Shown one piece after another: positions 12,701-24,850 of a stretch of DNA of 64,000 nucleotides; position 1 is the first letter of the stretch; each line of letters starts with the position of its first letter. Under the pieces are notes generated by a model that worked only from the letters and a program-made list of their open reading frames with translations, did not search any database and had not been told where the DNA came from. This DNA comes from Apostichopus japonicus (Eukaryota; Echinodermata; Holothuroidea; Aspidochirotida; Stichopodidae), in the NCBI RefSeq assembly GCF_037975245.1, contig NC_092574.1, positions 14,715,213 through 14,779,212 on the forward strand, read 5' to 3'. A program made the translations under genes and the position numbers.

Positions 12701-15700
12701 TTTAGTTTGGTTATTTGAACAGTTCTGAAACAAACTTTGTTCACCATGGCTCCAAAGATGGAAGGGGGTACCTTCACCTCCGTCAGTAGTTCAGCGAGTG
12801 GTCAAATGCAGAGGTAAAATCTTGTCCATTGGACGGAGACGATAAGTGGTGGTCCCAGGAGGGGGAGTGGGAGTGAGAAATAAGAGCCTGTCTTGTTATT
12901 CAAATGTTAGCTGCTAATCATTGGGAAATATTAAACTATAATGGTGTGTATAAGAAAGTATTCTACCCTGCATGTTATGTTACATCATTATCTTAAACTA
13001 TTATTATGTGTATAAGAAAGTATTCTACCCTGTATGTTATGTTACACCATTAAGTTTTGTTACCTTGAAGATCTTCTCTAGTATTTCTTTCTTGGATGAT
13101 GTATAGATGCAGTTGATACAACGAATGGAATGTTTGGCCTGCTGCCTGCTACCGCTTATCGCAAAGTTGGTCAGAAGCGGACTCAATTCTCTGAAAAAGA
13201 GAGAACAGTTGAATTCCAATGAAGCCTATTGAATATTAAGTTCTATGAAATGTATTTTTGAAATAACTTCTGTATAAAAGGGAAAGGTTATTAAATCATA
13301 AATGTTATTTTCTCTTCAAAGAGAAGAAAATCAAAGAAATAAAGAAACTCAAAGAAAGAAAGTCAAAGAAATAAATAAATAAATCAAACAAGGACTCAAC
13401 CATGTGTTTGTGAAATAGAATAATATAAATAACTCATGCAACCTAGTGAATATTCAGAACTAAATTACCACCCAGTTGGGACAATTTTGTCCATACTATC
13501 ATAATTTCATCTCCCGTATTAAGACACTCTCTTTGACAGTATGAGCTGTTTGAATATCATGTTTTATCGGATAAATGTTAGGAACTGTTCTTACTGTCAG
13601 TTCGAGTCCTGTAAGCATGATATAGTAGGACAGTTTAGATTGATATTAGCATTTGAAAATGACAGTAAGGTTTGGCCAATCATATATATATATTTTTTGC
13701 TTAATAAGAATTTATTTTCTTTTTTATTGGTGCCACATCATCTAATATTTAAGAAGTGCTACTAGTCTGTATCAGGAATGTACTACAACTGTAACCATCA
13801 AAATAAACTTAAATGACATCTATAAGGTGAAGACTTTCACTTTCATACTATACAGTATACTCGGGAGGTGTCAACTTACTCAAAGCACATAGAATCCTTG
13901 CAACATTTCAACGAATAACAGTGAAAACTTTGTTTTCAAGCTTTACCATAAAATCAAGCAGACACATACCCACAGACTCTCCCAACACTTTCAAACCACA
14001 GATATAGTATATTTCAGACTGTATAATTTAAATAATCTCCTTAGGGAGCAACTGATAACAATAAATCAACAGCCGTTATCACGACAAACTTTTCATCCAA
14101 ACAGACTCGACGACTTACTTGACAGCTTCTGGGAAGTGATCTTCGAACGACTCCCCGACCTGGGTCAGCATCTGGAGGGCGGTGTCCGATAAACTGGAGA
14201 CATCCTCGTTCTGGACCATCGCTGTGAGGCAATTGAAAGATTCCTCTGACTTGAAAGTGTACGGGTAAACGTGAGCCAACATCTGCAATAACTTTAGAGC
14301 CTTCTGCACGATCTCCTTATTGGTGACCCCCTTGATCTCCTCTCCGTTGCCTTCGATGTACCCCACCACAATCTTGAGGAACTCCCTCGTTGACTCCATG
14401 TCTTGTATGAGGGGGGCGACTCGCTCCATCAGCGTCTTCACGGTATTGTAGACGAGGCTGGTGCCTGACTTTGATTGTGAAAACTTCTTCATGACTTCAC
14501 CCTGCAGTGAGTTTTGTCAAGATGAAAAAGGGGAAGAGTTGTAAATTAATTTGAACAGACGGACAGCTTTCTTGATGTCTCTGGTCTGTAGATTCTCATT
14601 CCTTCCCTTTTCCCGACTCCCTCTCACATAAAGAATAAATAATCATCATAAGCAGACAAAGAAACCTGTGGTTTGAATCGTTCTTATCAGGGCAGTGGGA
14701 TTGTTGTTCCCTGGACAACCGGGACATTCCACTATGTACTCTTACAATCAACAGACTGGGTGTTACAATTAAACCCCCACTGATAGAGTTGAACAGTCGG
14801 AGAAGACTCCCTGGATGTTTCATACCATTCTACAAACTCTTAAAGGGGCACACCTGCCAAAATATTCTTTATATTCCATGTTAGATACTCTACCAATAAC
14901 AAAGATAAATTTGAATTCACATTTAAAATTCCTCAAGATATAGAAAATGGTTGGAAGAAAGTGCCTGCTCATTTTGGGGCAGTAACATCTTACCACAGCA
15001 TGAGCGGCTTTCTTGCAGGTGACATCTGGACTGATCACCACGTTCATATAGGACAAGAGGCGGCCATCCTCCTGCAGAGCTTTCACCATCTTCTTCAAAT
15101 GCTCTTGAGATTTGTTGCTGTCTGGAAGGCATTCTATGGTGCAAGGACAACAATGACAACATGTAACACAGCTCTAATAACGACATCACTTCCATACCAC
15201 TGACACATTATGCTCTCAGGACTTCAACATACTCAGTATGACTACTATTGCAATACTTTGCAAAATATATGGGTACTTGGTCTTGGTTAACTCTGGGAGA
15301 ACGAGTACCTTTAGGAGTACAAATTTGTTAGGGGGAGTACGAGTACAGGTAACTATGTCAGACTACATGTACATGTAACTATGTCAGACTACAAGTACAG
15401 GTAACTATGTTAGACTACGAGTACAGGTAACTATGTTAGACTACATGTACAGATAAACTATGTTAGACTACTTGTAATGAGACTAAGAGTATGAACTCAT
15501 TGCAAGTCTGGCTAGCAGCCATGTTCCTGTTCAAACATGTTAGACGACAGATGTTTTTCACTGCAAACAACAACTACTACCTGATATAAGGTGATTAAAG
15601 TCTTACTTGAAATGGCCATGATCTTGCTGAATACTGTCTTATTCTGTTCTCCATCTGTCTGTTTCTTCAAAGCTTCCAACAAATCTCGTAAGTGGGTCCT

Positions 15701-18700
15701 CACGATGTGCTGGCATTTAGTCAGTTCCATTATAGCTCTGCGGGTAAAAATATAAATCATCAGTTCAAGTAAAATATAATTGCTGATTTTTTACAGCAAT
15801 GCAACTGGGTTGGGGGGGGGAGTGGAGGAAGACATGGGAACAAAGAGTATTTGTAAACCCCCCAAAAAATGGCTGCTTAGGTTAAATTGTGTGACTTAAT
15901 TCTGCTGTCAAAAAGCTACTTTCTTTAGATACTTGGGAGGTTACAATTTATGGACATACTCTTTGAGATATACTTATTATTAGGGGATTATGTTTTATCC
16001 TTGAAGATTGTTGCAAACTCTCCAATTCAATCTTGCTATGTATGCATGACAAAAATGGAAGATTATTTTATAATGAAAAACTTGAAAGCATCTGTGTTTA
16101 GCATGATGATAGGGGAATACAATAAGAATAAAATTACCACACATGCAAATGACACATATTTTTTTCTGGTCTCTCTTATTATTTTATTTCTCACACAAAA
16201 CTAGTGACCAACATGATGAGCCTGGGGGATGCTATGGTACAAAGCATCACAGTTCTGATGATGAAATTACAAGATGAGGCTACCCATCTGGTGAGGACTA
16301 TTGAGCACAATGGGGCAATGCATAGCCAACATAGGCACAAAATGAGCATCGAGACAAAATTGGGTCAAAAATATGTCTCCTGGTACTTTCTTACCTAAAC
16401 AGTAGATTCCTATTCAAAAGATGTAACTACAAAACCCACACCATTTTCACAACCAGAATCAAACTTGAGGAATAAAGCTTTTCACATCTCTACTACGTTG
16501 CAAATCCAGGCAAACTGAAATCTTACTTGACGGAATGGTCATCCACGGTCACGAAGAGCTCAAGCAACCGTTGCATTCTCTCTGGTACTTGTAGGGTATA
16601 GGGAACCAGATTCATGGTGAATATCCTCTCCACCAATAATCTATGGAAACAAGGAAGAAGAAGATAAAGGAAAGGTAACTTATTATTATCATGTGTAAAA
16701 TTGTAGCATAACATTAGTGGCTCAGAAATGTTATTGGAAATGGTAAAATGGTTTAGATAAAATGTTATTATTATAAGCATGAGAGGCCATTCTCTTGACC
16801 TTTATGGATGAGTTACTCATTCTTTGAGAACGATTCAACTGATGAAGTGTTTGTTGGGCTACCCCTGTCTTAGAAGGAATGATTTTAGTTTTACAGGAAA
16901 GGTCTGTGCTTATGCAGTAATGCATTATAGAAACTAAGACATACCATCATGGTTATTGCAAGGAATAAAGACAAAATTGACTGACAAGGTTGGTATTTGT
17001 ACCACTGCATATTATGATGGAAGGCATAATCATAAACAATAAAAATATCGTCTGATTTAAGGGAATGCTGCATTTTCATAAAAGGGAGGTTGGCAAAAGG
17101 AGATGGGTCAAGGGAGGAATGAAAAGGGTGAGAGAGGGGAATGGAACAGGGCTAAATAATTCACAGACCCTTGACAAGGGTGTCACTGATATAACTCCCA
17201 AGAATATTTCTCAATGAAACCAGAATACCGTGAGAGCAGAACCCAGTATTTTTCTATGCACACAGCATGTTGTTTATAACATTGTTAAGTGCTAATATCA
17301 CTCGATTTCACCCAAAACAGTCAAAAGACTGAAATCATGGATTAGCAGGTCCTTACTTGTCGTCGAGCTCTGGTAGATAATAGGAGTGGAGGATCTTGTC
17401 CTTAATCCAGAGTAGCCGTTTCTTATCCTTCTCTGAAGCTTCTTCTGAATGACACCACTTCTTGTAGATGTGAGCCAGACCAAGAATCGATTCTTTTCTA
17501 ATCCTCCACTGAAAGGAACATTCATGAATAATACTCTTAATTAAACATCAACGATGTTGTGGCAGGCTACATTGACTTGCAAGGTGATGTATACCTCTAT
17601 CATCATGGGGGGGGGGGGTCACACAACTTACAACGATGAGAGAAACATGAAAACTGGGAGATACCGGGATATGAAAGTAACACCGAAATCATCAATTATC
17701 AAATGAATAAGAAAGTAATGAAAAGATTCCCCAGTTCTGACTCATACTGACAAATAACTATTTTGTACAAACTATTCAATAAACAAGGCTACCATACCAT
17801 ACATATATGGGCTCCTTTCATGGTTCTGGAGATATCGCACTTTTGTTGAGAATATGTATGAAGGTAACCACATTCGAACTGCAATACTCAGGGCTAAAAG
17901 GAATAACTTCTTGCACGAAACATTGGGCAGGTGAGTAAAATTTGCTGCCAATTGAAATGTTGTTATAAACGTCAATAATGACACATAATAACCTACTGTT
18001 TTATTTAACTTTTAGAGAGAATAGAATCCACTGCAATTGAGCAACTTCACAGAATCTTGAAATGCTTCCCTCTTCACCTCTCATATGTAAATAGTAGCCA
18101 ACTGAAGACAATTCTGAAGTTTTTCTTATGTTTCTTTTTGGTCTTTCTCATGCAACAGTTCATATTTATTTCAGTTACCTTCTTGTCTAGAGTTCTCTCT
18201 TTAACCAGTTCCAGCATTTCAGGGCTTATCACTGAGATATCTTTCTTGGCCGCGCTGACCAGCGCCTGAACAGCCTCGATCCTGACGTCATCTTCCACGT
18301 CGTGTACTCTCTCACGGAGGCGATCTGAGGAAACAGAGAGAAGAAGGAACTAAAAGAATTAAAGGCATGCTTGATAATGAACGGTAGAAAATTAGACAAA
18401 ACAATTCATAAGAGGAAGCTCTGGGAAGAAAAGGAAAAAGAGAAACCACATTCCACCATACATAATACACAAAACCTGATGAGAACATCCGCTATAAAAA
18501 AACAACAACAAAAGTCTTAATGTGACAAAACACATCGATATTGTGTTTCAAATGATAAATATACCTTCATTTAGAATCGCACAACAGCATATCACTGTGT
18601 TTGCCTTCAGGAAAGTCCATGCATTAAAATACAGTCAGTTGAAGGCCACAAAACTGTCACCAAAAACATTAAACAGGGTTCGTGCAATGATGGTAGAGGC

Positions 18701-21700
18701 CTAAATTGGAAGGTACTCATGCGAATCTGCCCTTTTCAGTTTGAAATCATTTCTCAAAAGAGATTATTATAAACTATACTCTAAATTTACATATTAAGCA
18801 GGCATTGTTAATAGGTGGTCCTTAAGCCAAGTCTGGCCAATGAAAACAAGCAACCCACAATCAGGCACTTATCTGGATGTTGCTAGGGCCCTTAAGGCCC
18901 TAGCAACCTACTGGCCTATTGCCTACATATTATTCAATCTAGGTATAGGGAGATGATGGTTTTGTTTCACCCTTTGCCTTCAAGTTCAACCAATGTATTT
19001 CTCTGGCCTTGCGGGAAATTAATGGATAACCCCTGATATAATATCCGTTGTGAGTGTTCAGTTTTTAGTTATTCAATCAAGATTCTATCTCACCTGCTAG
19101 ATCCTCAACGAGGTAAGGGTGATGAGAGATCATATCTGGAACAAACTTCACACACTGGATTCGAATCACGCAGCTGATGTCACTGAACCTGCAAAGTTAT
19201 CAGAAAGATGAAATTGGTAACCATGAAAAAGAAGAAAACAAATTAGTGAATTTCTCTCAAAAAATGTCAAACAGTTAGGATAATTGATGAAACTATAATA
19301 ATCATGACCAATTATCGAGGGTCAGAGGCTGCAATCCCGAAAAACGAAGGGGCCAAAAAAAAACACAACCCCAAAAAACGCCCACAATAATTTTTATATC
19401 CATCCGTTAAAATAGCCATGGCCCTTTTGCCTAATAAATTGACAATTCAGACAGCTTGCAACATCTAAGCAATAACTGTTATTAACTATTGTACTTTCCA
19501 CATATTGGTGATGTAAGAGAAGGGTGGGTATGGGGGGGGGGAAGAGAGGGAGGGTAGGGATTTCAGTTTGAGGCTGACATGACAGTACTCACCTTCCCAA
19601 GAAACAATTCCATAATGGTTTGTTGTTGGACGCCAGGTCAGACTCTTTCTCTGAAAACATACGTCCGAGGAGTTTGGTGACTGCTAGTCGTTCTTTCTCT
19701 TCGCTTGTCTAATCAACAATGAAGACAACTCTCCAGTAAGTAACATTGGAAAACATTTGAATGAAAGGTCTACTGAACACAGAATATTCTTTAATTTACA
19801 GAAAATAAGACCACATTCAGTTTAGCCTCTGTGATACTTAATATGCAAGTCGCACTACCAAAGCAGACCGTGGGCAAAAGATACCATTTTTTATTTTTTT
19901 TTAAAATTATCCATCCATAAGTATTCATGTATATTAACCCAAATAAATGTACACTCCTTACTATTACTTAACCTAGTAAAATATCTCAAAAATTACACAA
20001 AATTTATGTAATTTTCTTCAAAAATTTCAGACTCCTTGCTGTTCCTTTCCTAGTGTCAACTCTCCTTGGTAACAACATATTTTGCGACAAAATTCACTTA
20101 TTAACCCTTCCTTTTCTGATAATTGATACTCAATAAGATTCAACCCTAGTTACCCTACTGACCTTACTTTTTGAAATTATCCTTCCTCTATGGTCCATTC
20201 TTTTATCCACAATGCACATTTACATTAGTCTAAGTAATCATTGTCATATTGTTTTGCTCATTTTTAGTAAAGATTTGTTACAACCACTTTCTGCCTTTTT
20301 TCTATTCCTCCCTATTTGTTGTGGAGATAGAAAATACCAAAAAAATAATCATATTACAAACAAAGGATGTCAACATCACTCATTAATTCATTTATACCTC
20401 AGAATTTTAATAACTTCTTTTGCATAGATCGTTTAATGACTGCTGACCAAATTTTATGAAAAAGTTAACTACAACAGGATTTTAAATTTAAAATGGTTTT
20501 TGTGAAAAACTGTGCAAAATTATTGGTAAATTGTGGGATACCAGTTTGTAATTTGATATAAAATTACCTTGAGTTTGAACTCTAGTTGGGGTAACACAGC
20601 TAAGAGCAGATTGTTAGATATCAGGTTGAGTTGATAGATGAGCTCATACGTGTGGCTGCTCAGCTCAGAGTCGGATGACTTACCCAGTACTAGTGCGTTG
20701 TTAAAATACTGCAGGAAAAACAAAACATGCTTTTATTATTAATATGCGATGTAATCATAGAGCAAGATGTTCATCTCATATTTTGTATCCTTCAAATTTA
20801 TTCTCTTAGCTGTAATGACATTGTTACTAAATTTCATGCCTTAGTTCAACGTGAATTAAAAAAAAAGAAATAGAAGAAAATGGCGTGGGTTTGCAGTCTT
20901 GTATCAAGGCAAGGGCCTTTTCACCAAACCTTTACAACATTTAACCCCAGGTCATTGGTAACTTGTCACAACCAAGTGTGCACAAATCAAACAGTCCCCC
21001 CTGGGGCACTACATTGCGCCAATCTATGTGTCCCCTGGGTGGACTTCCAATTGGGTGCAGCTACAGACCGGGACACGCAACTGTACAAGTTACCATGCAT
21101 ATCCCCATTTATACATCTGGGTGAAGAGAGGCAATGAAGATTCAGTGCCTTGCTAAAGTAGGGACACAACGTAATGATCTGGTCTGGCCAGAACTTGAAC
21201 CTTCAATCCTTTAGATCCCAAGTGCATTAATTGCCTCTTCACTTGACTGCCAGACTATCGTAATTTAGGTGGCCTAAAGTAACAGCTTTACTGTATGTTT
21301 TAGGGTAACCTATCCTATCCCTTTGACATTCCAGTATAATATAAGATTGTAAACAGTTCCATGTAAACTGCAGTTTTAAGGAAAAGTATACAGGGTGTGG
21401 CCTTTATGCTCTACATTTTAAGTTTCATTCCAAATTAAAAGCAGATCCTGACATACTTTGTTACACGAGAATGTTACATGGCTTGGTAACCCATAGCAAC
21501 AGTGGATAAAAGTAATTTACCTTTTGCTTAATGGGTTCAATGTTTGTAGCAGATCCTGACATACTTTGTTAAATGAGAATGTTACATGGCCTGGTAACCC
21601 ATAGCGACAGTGGATAAAAGTAACATACCGTTTGCATAGCGGGTTCAATGCTGGTAGCTGTTCTCTTTATCAACTCCTTCGCAAGTAGGTTGGCATTGGG

Positions 21701-24700
21701 ATTCTCAACTTTCTTAGATTCTACCAAGTATTTCAAAATCACCTCCAGGAGATCCGGAGAGACGGAATCGTTCTCGCTGATCAGGGGACACATGACGTCC
21801 AACATGAACCCTTTGACTTTGGGAGGATGGTTTTTGCTGATCGAAAAAAAAAAAAAAAAAATTAGGAAACAGTAATTACAGAATTTGATGGGTATGATCT
21901 TCTGATTAAAACATTATAATGGTATTTAACATAATATTTTTCAAATACACAAATGAAGAACAAAACTGAACCATACGGGTGAAAGTTGCATTGAATTCCT
22001 TCCTTTTACAGCTATTTTCAGTTTATTCTCCATCTATAGTTGAGGTGCTGACAGTTTGCAAAAATAAGTGAACATGAAGCACACGGTCCGAGTGATTTCA
22101 CAATAGTACACTGACCTAAAAAACCGACGCATGATTGTTCTGCACTTCTTGTCACTCTTCTGTTCTGACCTTGAATTTCGTTGGCTTCTATCTTATCCTC
22201 AAGTTTATCAAAATATCATTTAAGATGGTGTACTAATAAAATTATATTACATAATGGCATGAGCAAAATTTAATGCACATTTTTGCGAGGATGTCTGAAC
22301 TTTTCATGAAAAAGAAAGTCATATTGCACTTACTTGACAATACTGAAGAAAATAGTGAATAGCCTGATAAATATCTCATTCGAATCTTCCAGTTCCATGC
22401 AGATGTTAAAAGATTTGACCATTGCGAGATTTTCCAGAAGATAAAAGTACCGCTTCCATAGCGGACTTGTCGTAGTCTCTAGATCCCACAGCTGCTCGCA
22501 AAGAAACTTGAAAATGGTCTGTAATTTACCAAAGATAAATCAATAAATAAATAGAAACAAAACGAATAAATAAATAAATGAGTGCAAATAAATGAATTAA
22601 CAAATATATAGAATCTGACATAACTTATCCTGTATCAAATCAAGTTAGCAAGATAACTATCGAAACAAAAAAGTTGAATTCATTTCTTATGATGTCACCT
22701 GCTTACAGTAGCTCAAATGCTATGATGTTGTTATACTAAGCCATTGCCAAGTGCAATCATGAATTGAATAAAATGCTAAGTTTAAAGAGGTTATGAGAAA
22801 GTCATTCGTCAAGCACCCAGCTGTACTGTACTTTACTGGGATAAGAAGCAATAAATTGTTTGTTGGTAAAGCGAATGAATCAATAATATATATGACACCA
22901 TCTGAGTCATTATTGTCTGTGACTGCATTTAAACAGGAATTGATATGTAACTACGGCAAACCCAACTATCATAGCAGGACATGTCTTATGACATGTGGAG
23001 GCTGGGAATGAATAATAAACTTCCCAATTATTTAAACACCAATCTCAACTGAACCTCCATCTCATAAGGAATTCAAAGAGTAATCCGTGCATATTACTTT
23101 GTTACTTTTGTCCAATTTTATAGTCAACAAAACATGACAAACTTGTATCAGTGCAGAATACTATGTTCTTAGATTGTGATGGTTACTTGGAAATGTTGAC
23201 AGTTTTGCTGTTCACTCTTAAAAAAAAATTGTACGACAAAGCCAGATGATTCACTTCATGCAGATTGTTCACAAGAAGGATGTGTCTCTCTGTCAATTAA
23301 TAATGTAATGTTTTGTTACAGTAAACATGTTTGCCTTGATATTATACCATGTCGTTACATACCTTCAGCTGAGGTGCAGTCCTGTAGGGAGCCTCCGGAG
23401 CGAAAATGCGAAAGACATCCGCCACGCAGCAGGCTACCAAGAGACGGACATCTTTGCTAGAATGCTTCAAGAAATAGTTTTCCGTGATGTGAACGGCTAA
23501 CGGTTCGTACTTGCTGTTATCCTCTTCTTGCTCCATGTCTTGGAAAGACCTCGCAAGCATCTGACAGATGGAGACCGATAAATGAAATATTAGTCTGGTT
23601 CCGAGTCTAACCTTGTCACCTAACATGGGGGCTATGTTACGGTAGCTCTACTTTCAACAAATAGCATGAAGGTCATATTCAAGTTGAAACAGCGGTCTAT
23701 ACTTGTGTGTTTGCATGAGAATTACAAGAAGTACACAAAATCTCTCTATATTACAGCAAGGAAGAAGATTGAATGATTCTGCACAGAAAAAAGAGCTACT
23801 ATACATAAACTGCATGTGAAGAGCAATATAGTCAACCTCTGTATAGCATTCTGTTATATGATACTAAATAAGTGATTCCCTAGGAGGTAATATAATCTTT
23901 TACATGTTAAATTAGCAATTTTTGTGGTCTATCCATTGCAGTTATCATGAAATACTAATAGTACTAGAAGGGTTTTTTTCCCACATATATACTTACATAT
24001 ATGTTGATACTAGGAGGTAATATAATCTTTTACATGTTAAATTAGCAATTTTTGTGGTCTATCCATTGCAGTTATCATGAAATACTAATAGTACTAGAAG
24101 GGTTTTTTCCCACATATATACTTACATATATGTTGATACTAGTTGAGACTAGTGGAACACTAGTAGTTGTAACTCTGAGTTTGACACGTTATAGCGATCG
24201 TCAGACAACTATGCTTGTCAGAGTTGTCTGATGATCGCTATAACGCGTGAAACTCTGAGTTACAACTACTAGTGTTCCACTAGTCTCAACTAGTATCAAC
24301 ATATATTCCGCTCTGTCCACTGGACATAGAGCACTCTGCGCCAAGATAGACGCCAACCAACCAACTCTATACTTACATATATATATATTTATACTTGTCT
24401 AGAAATTTGCTCTTTTGTATTGATTAGATAATTTATTCCTCACATATAAAATATTTATATCATCATTTTTTTGGCAACTGTTTGCTGAAGCAGCCTGTGG
24501 TTTGCTTTGAGCATTTCCAAATCGAGCAAAAGCCCCCCAAAAAAGACAGATTATTGTCCAATTATGTACAAATCAATGTTTGACTGATTTGGTTGGTTGT
24601 CATTACACTGGTTGTTCTTTGGTCAAACTCTACATGTTTTAAAACAATATCCCAATAATATTAGCATTTGTTTTTCTTTGGTCTTCTGAAAAACCCTTCA

Positions 24701-24850
24701 AAAGCCCTTCCCTTGAAGACTACCTTTGCTTACACTCACCTTCAAACGTCGTACAAGCTCATCCTTTGGAAGGTCTTGGGTTATGTCCTTGACCCCAGTG
24801 GGGTAAGTGATATGGAGAATTGGTTTTCTGTGAGACTTGGACTTAGTCAT
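650..24850 (-). CDS. pds5: Sister chromatid cohesion protein PDS5 homolog
   Basis: PDS5 binds the cohesin ring and regulates its loading, release and acetylation in the nucleus. I joined 26 coding exons by GT-AG sites, and every junction keeps one frame, giving about 1,819 residues before the last exon. The order matches vertebrate PDS5: an N-terminal block with [10 protein letters not shown] and [16 protein letters not shown], then [36 protein letters not shown] across a splice, [47 protein letters not shown], and finally a basic tail. The family's helical-repeat body is complete, with no frameshift seen. The tail is much longer than in human PDS5A/B (roughly 1,340-1,450 residues in all). 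Start: the ATG at 24848-24850 is 8 nt inside an exon with a clear TTACAG acceptor. Exons are listed in the next entries. Vertebrates have two paralogs, so I do not assign A or B. Confidence 0.96.
1420..1632 (-). CDS. pds5: PDS5 exon 25, Ser/Pro-rich tail
   Basis: This 213-nt exon encodes about residues 1699-1770. It continues the Ser/Pro/Lys tail with repeated SPVK, SPRK and SPKK units. The acceptor (TTCCACAG) and donor (GTAAGT) are clear, and the phase matches exons 24 and 26. The region is expected to be disordered and phosphorylatable; no folded domain is visible. Confidence 0.88.
2381..2494. repeat. 50-bp-arm palindrome with hammerhead-like motif
   Basis: The arms 2381-2432 and 2445-2494 are near-perfect inverted repeats around a T-rich loop. 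On the plus strand, 2444-2482 gives stem I GCCT/AGGC, core TTGAAGA (one change from CUGANGA), stem II GATCC/GGATC, GAA, a minimal ACGT stem III and a GTC triplet. The minus-strand mirror has AAAACGTC in place of GAAACGTC. It sits in the intron between PDS5 exons 25 and 24. Confidence 0.55.
2861..3898 (-). CDS. pds5: PDS5 exon 24, giant S/T-P-x-K repeat tail exon
   Basis: This single 1,038-nt exon encodes about residues 1353-1699 and is almost entirely SPxK/TPxK-type sequence. It carries well over a dozen CDK-like S/T-P-x-K/R sites. One canonical AT-hook-like core, TRRGRPKS, and three weaker ones ([21 protein letters not shown]) are visible. Vertebrate PDS5B also has AT-hook motifs in its tail, which supports orthology, but the block here is far larger. 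It reads in phase from exon 23 (AG+G) and ends AG before GTAAGT. Long open frames on the opposite strand here are compositional shadows. Confidence 0.92.
4776..5294 (-). CDS. pds5: PDS5 exon 23, basic Ser-rich tail
   Basis: This 519-nt exon encodes about residues 1180-1353. Composition is dominated by Ser, Lys, Arg and Pro, with bipartite basic clusters such as PAKRRREAA and [11 protein letters not shown] that look like nuclear localisation signals. Several SP/TP sites could be CDK targets. Both ends are clear splice sites (ATATCACAG acceptor, GTATGA donor), in phase with exons 22 and 24. The frame continues past the donor to give a longer open stretch, which I treat as intron read-through. 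Confidence 0.9.
5393..5553 (-). CDS. pds5: PDS5 exon 22, start of charged tail
   Basis: This 161-nt exon encodes residues 1127-1180. It marks the change from the folded body to a Lys/Glu-rich disordered tail, with runs such as [17 protein letters not shown]. It ends in phase 2 (AG), completed by the first G of exon 23. A minisatellite begins only about 35 bp on the intron side of its acceptor (5588). Confidence 0.9.
5588..6412. repeat. Minisatellite, 24-bp unit, higher-order structure
   Basis: Variants of CACACAATGGCAATGGAGTC are repeated for about 825 bp in PDS5 intron 21. A larger block restarts at 5607, 5837 and 6127, so higher-order periods are about 230 and 290 bp. Because the array lacks stops in several frames it gives long false ORFs. 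Confidence 0.95.
6815..7118 (-). mobile_element. tRNA-derived SINE-like element
   Basis: Read on the minus strand, it begins near 7118 with an A-box-like TGGTTAAGG (7094-7102). A perfect B box GGTTCGAGTCC (7056-7066) follows, then a second B-box-like GGTTCGAGCCC (7041-7051) created by a short duplication. The body includes the complement of CACCTGGGTGAAGAGAGGCA. The tail toward 6815 is AT-rich. It lies in PDS5 intron 21. Confidence 0.65.
7456..9762 (-). CDS. pds5: PDS5 exons 18-21 (end of conserved body)
   Basis: Exons in transcript order: 9558-9762 (residues 912-980), 8866-8980 (980-1018), 8021-8150 (1018-1061), 7456-7650 (1062-1126). Conserved segments are [43 protein letters not shown] and [13 protein letters not shown] followed by LPGRLFIKP. 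In vertebrate PDS5 these correspond to the last structured repeats before the disordered tail. The splice phases (1, 2, 0, 0) agree with the neighbouring exons. Confidence 0.94.
8408..8560 (+). mobile_element. tRNA-like head of a SINE or tRNA pseudogene
   Basis: 8408-8477 has the order of a tRNA: acceptor-like ends CAGCGTCC/GGAGGCTG (7 of 8 pair), TAGTTGTTAGGGTG as an A box, and CAGGTTCGAATCCCG as a B box. The T-arm pairs poorly and a T-rich tail follows. A SINE is more likely than a functional tRNA. It is in PDS5 intron 19. Confidence 0.5.
10455..17508 (-). CDS. pds5: PDS5 exons 9-17 (central HEAT repeats)
   Basis: Exons in transcript order: 17357-17508 (residues 401-451), 16527-16640 (451-489), 15607-15737 (489-533), 14994-15133 (533-579), 14119-14501 (580-707), 13064-13190 (707-749), 11926-12150 (750-824), 10981-11117 (825-870), 10455-10578 (870-911). 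Recognisable matches to vertebrate PDS5 are [88 protein letters not shown] and [10 protein letters not shown]. Each exon has an AG acceptor with a pyrimidine tract and a GT donor on the minus strand. This section forms the middle of the curved helical-repeat body. Confidence 0.94.
10831..10930. repeat. Five-copy 20-bp tandem repeat
   Basis: Exactly 5 x 20 bp of AGACTGTGGTATCCCAAACT and variants, in PDS5 intron 16. Confidence 0.93.
12931..13054. repeat. 62-bp tandem duplication
   Basis: Two copies, starting TTAAACTA at 12931 and 12993, share GTGTATAAGAAAGTATTC. They lie just beside the donor of PDS5 exon 14. Confidence 0.85.
15349..15478. repeat. Five-copy 26-bp tandem repeat
   Basis: Units of the type GGTAACTATGTTAGACTAC plus 7 more bases repeat every 26 bp in PDS5 intron 11. 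A related single unit occurs at 42574-42600. Confidence 0.9.

Larger units (their letters stand above)
8981..20567. other. PDS5 introns 4-18, otherwise unremarkable
   Basis: Apart from the exons and the repeats listed separately, the introns between 8981 and 20567 are AT-rich unique-looking sequence. Short G runs occur at 12228-12245, 15811 and 19534. No additional genes or RNA genes were recognised. Confidence 0.5.
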
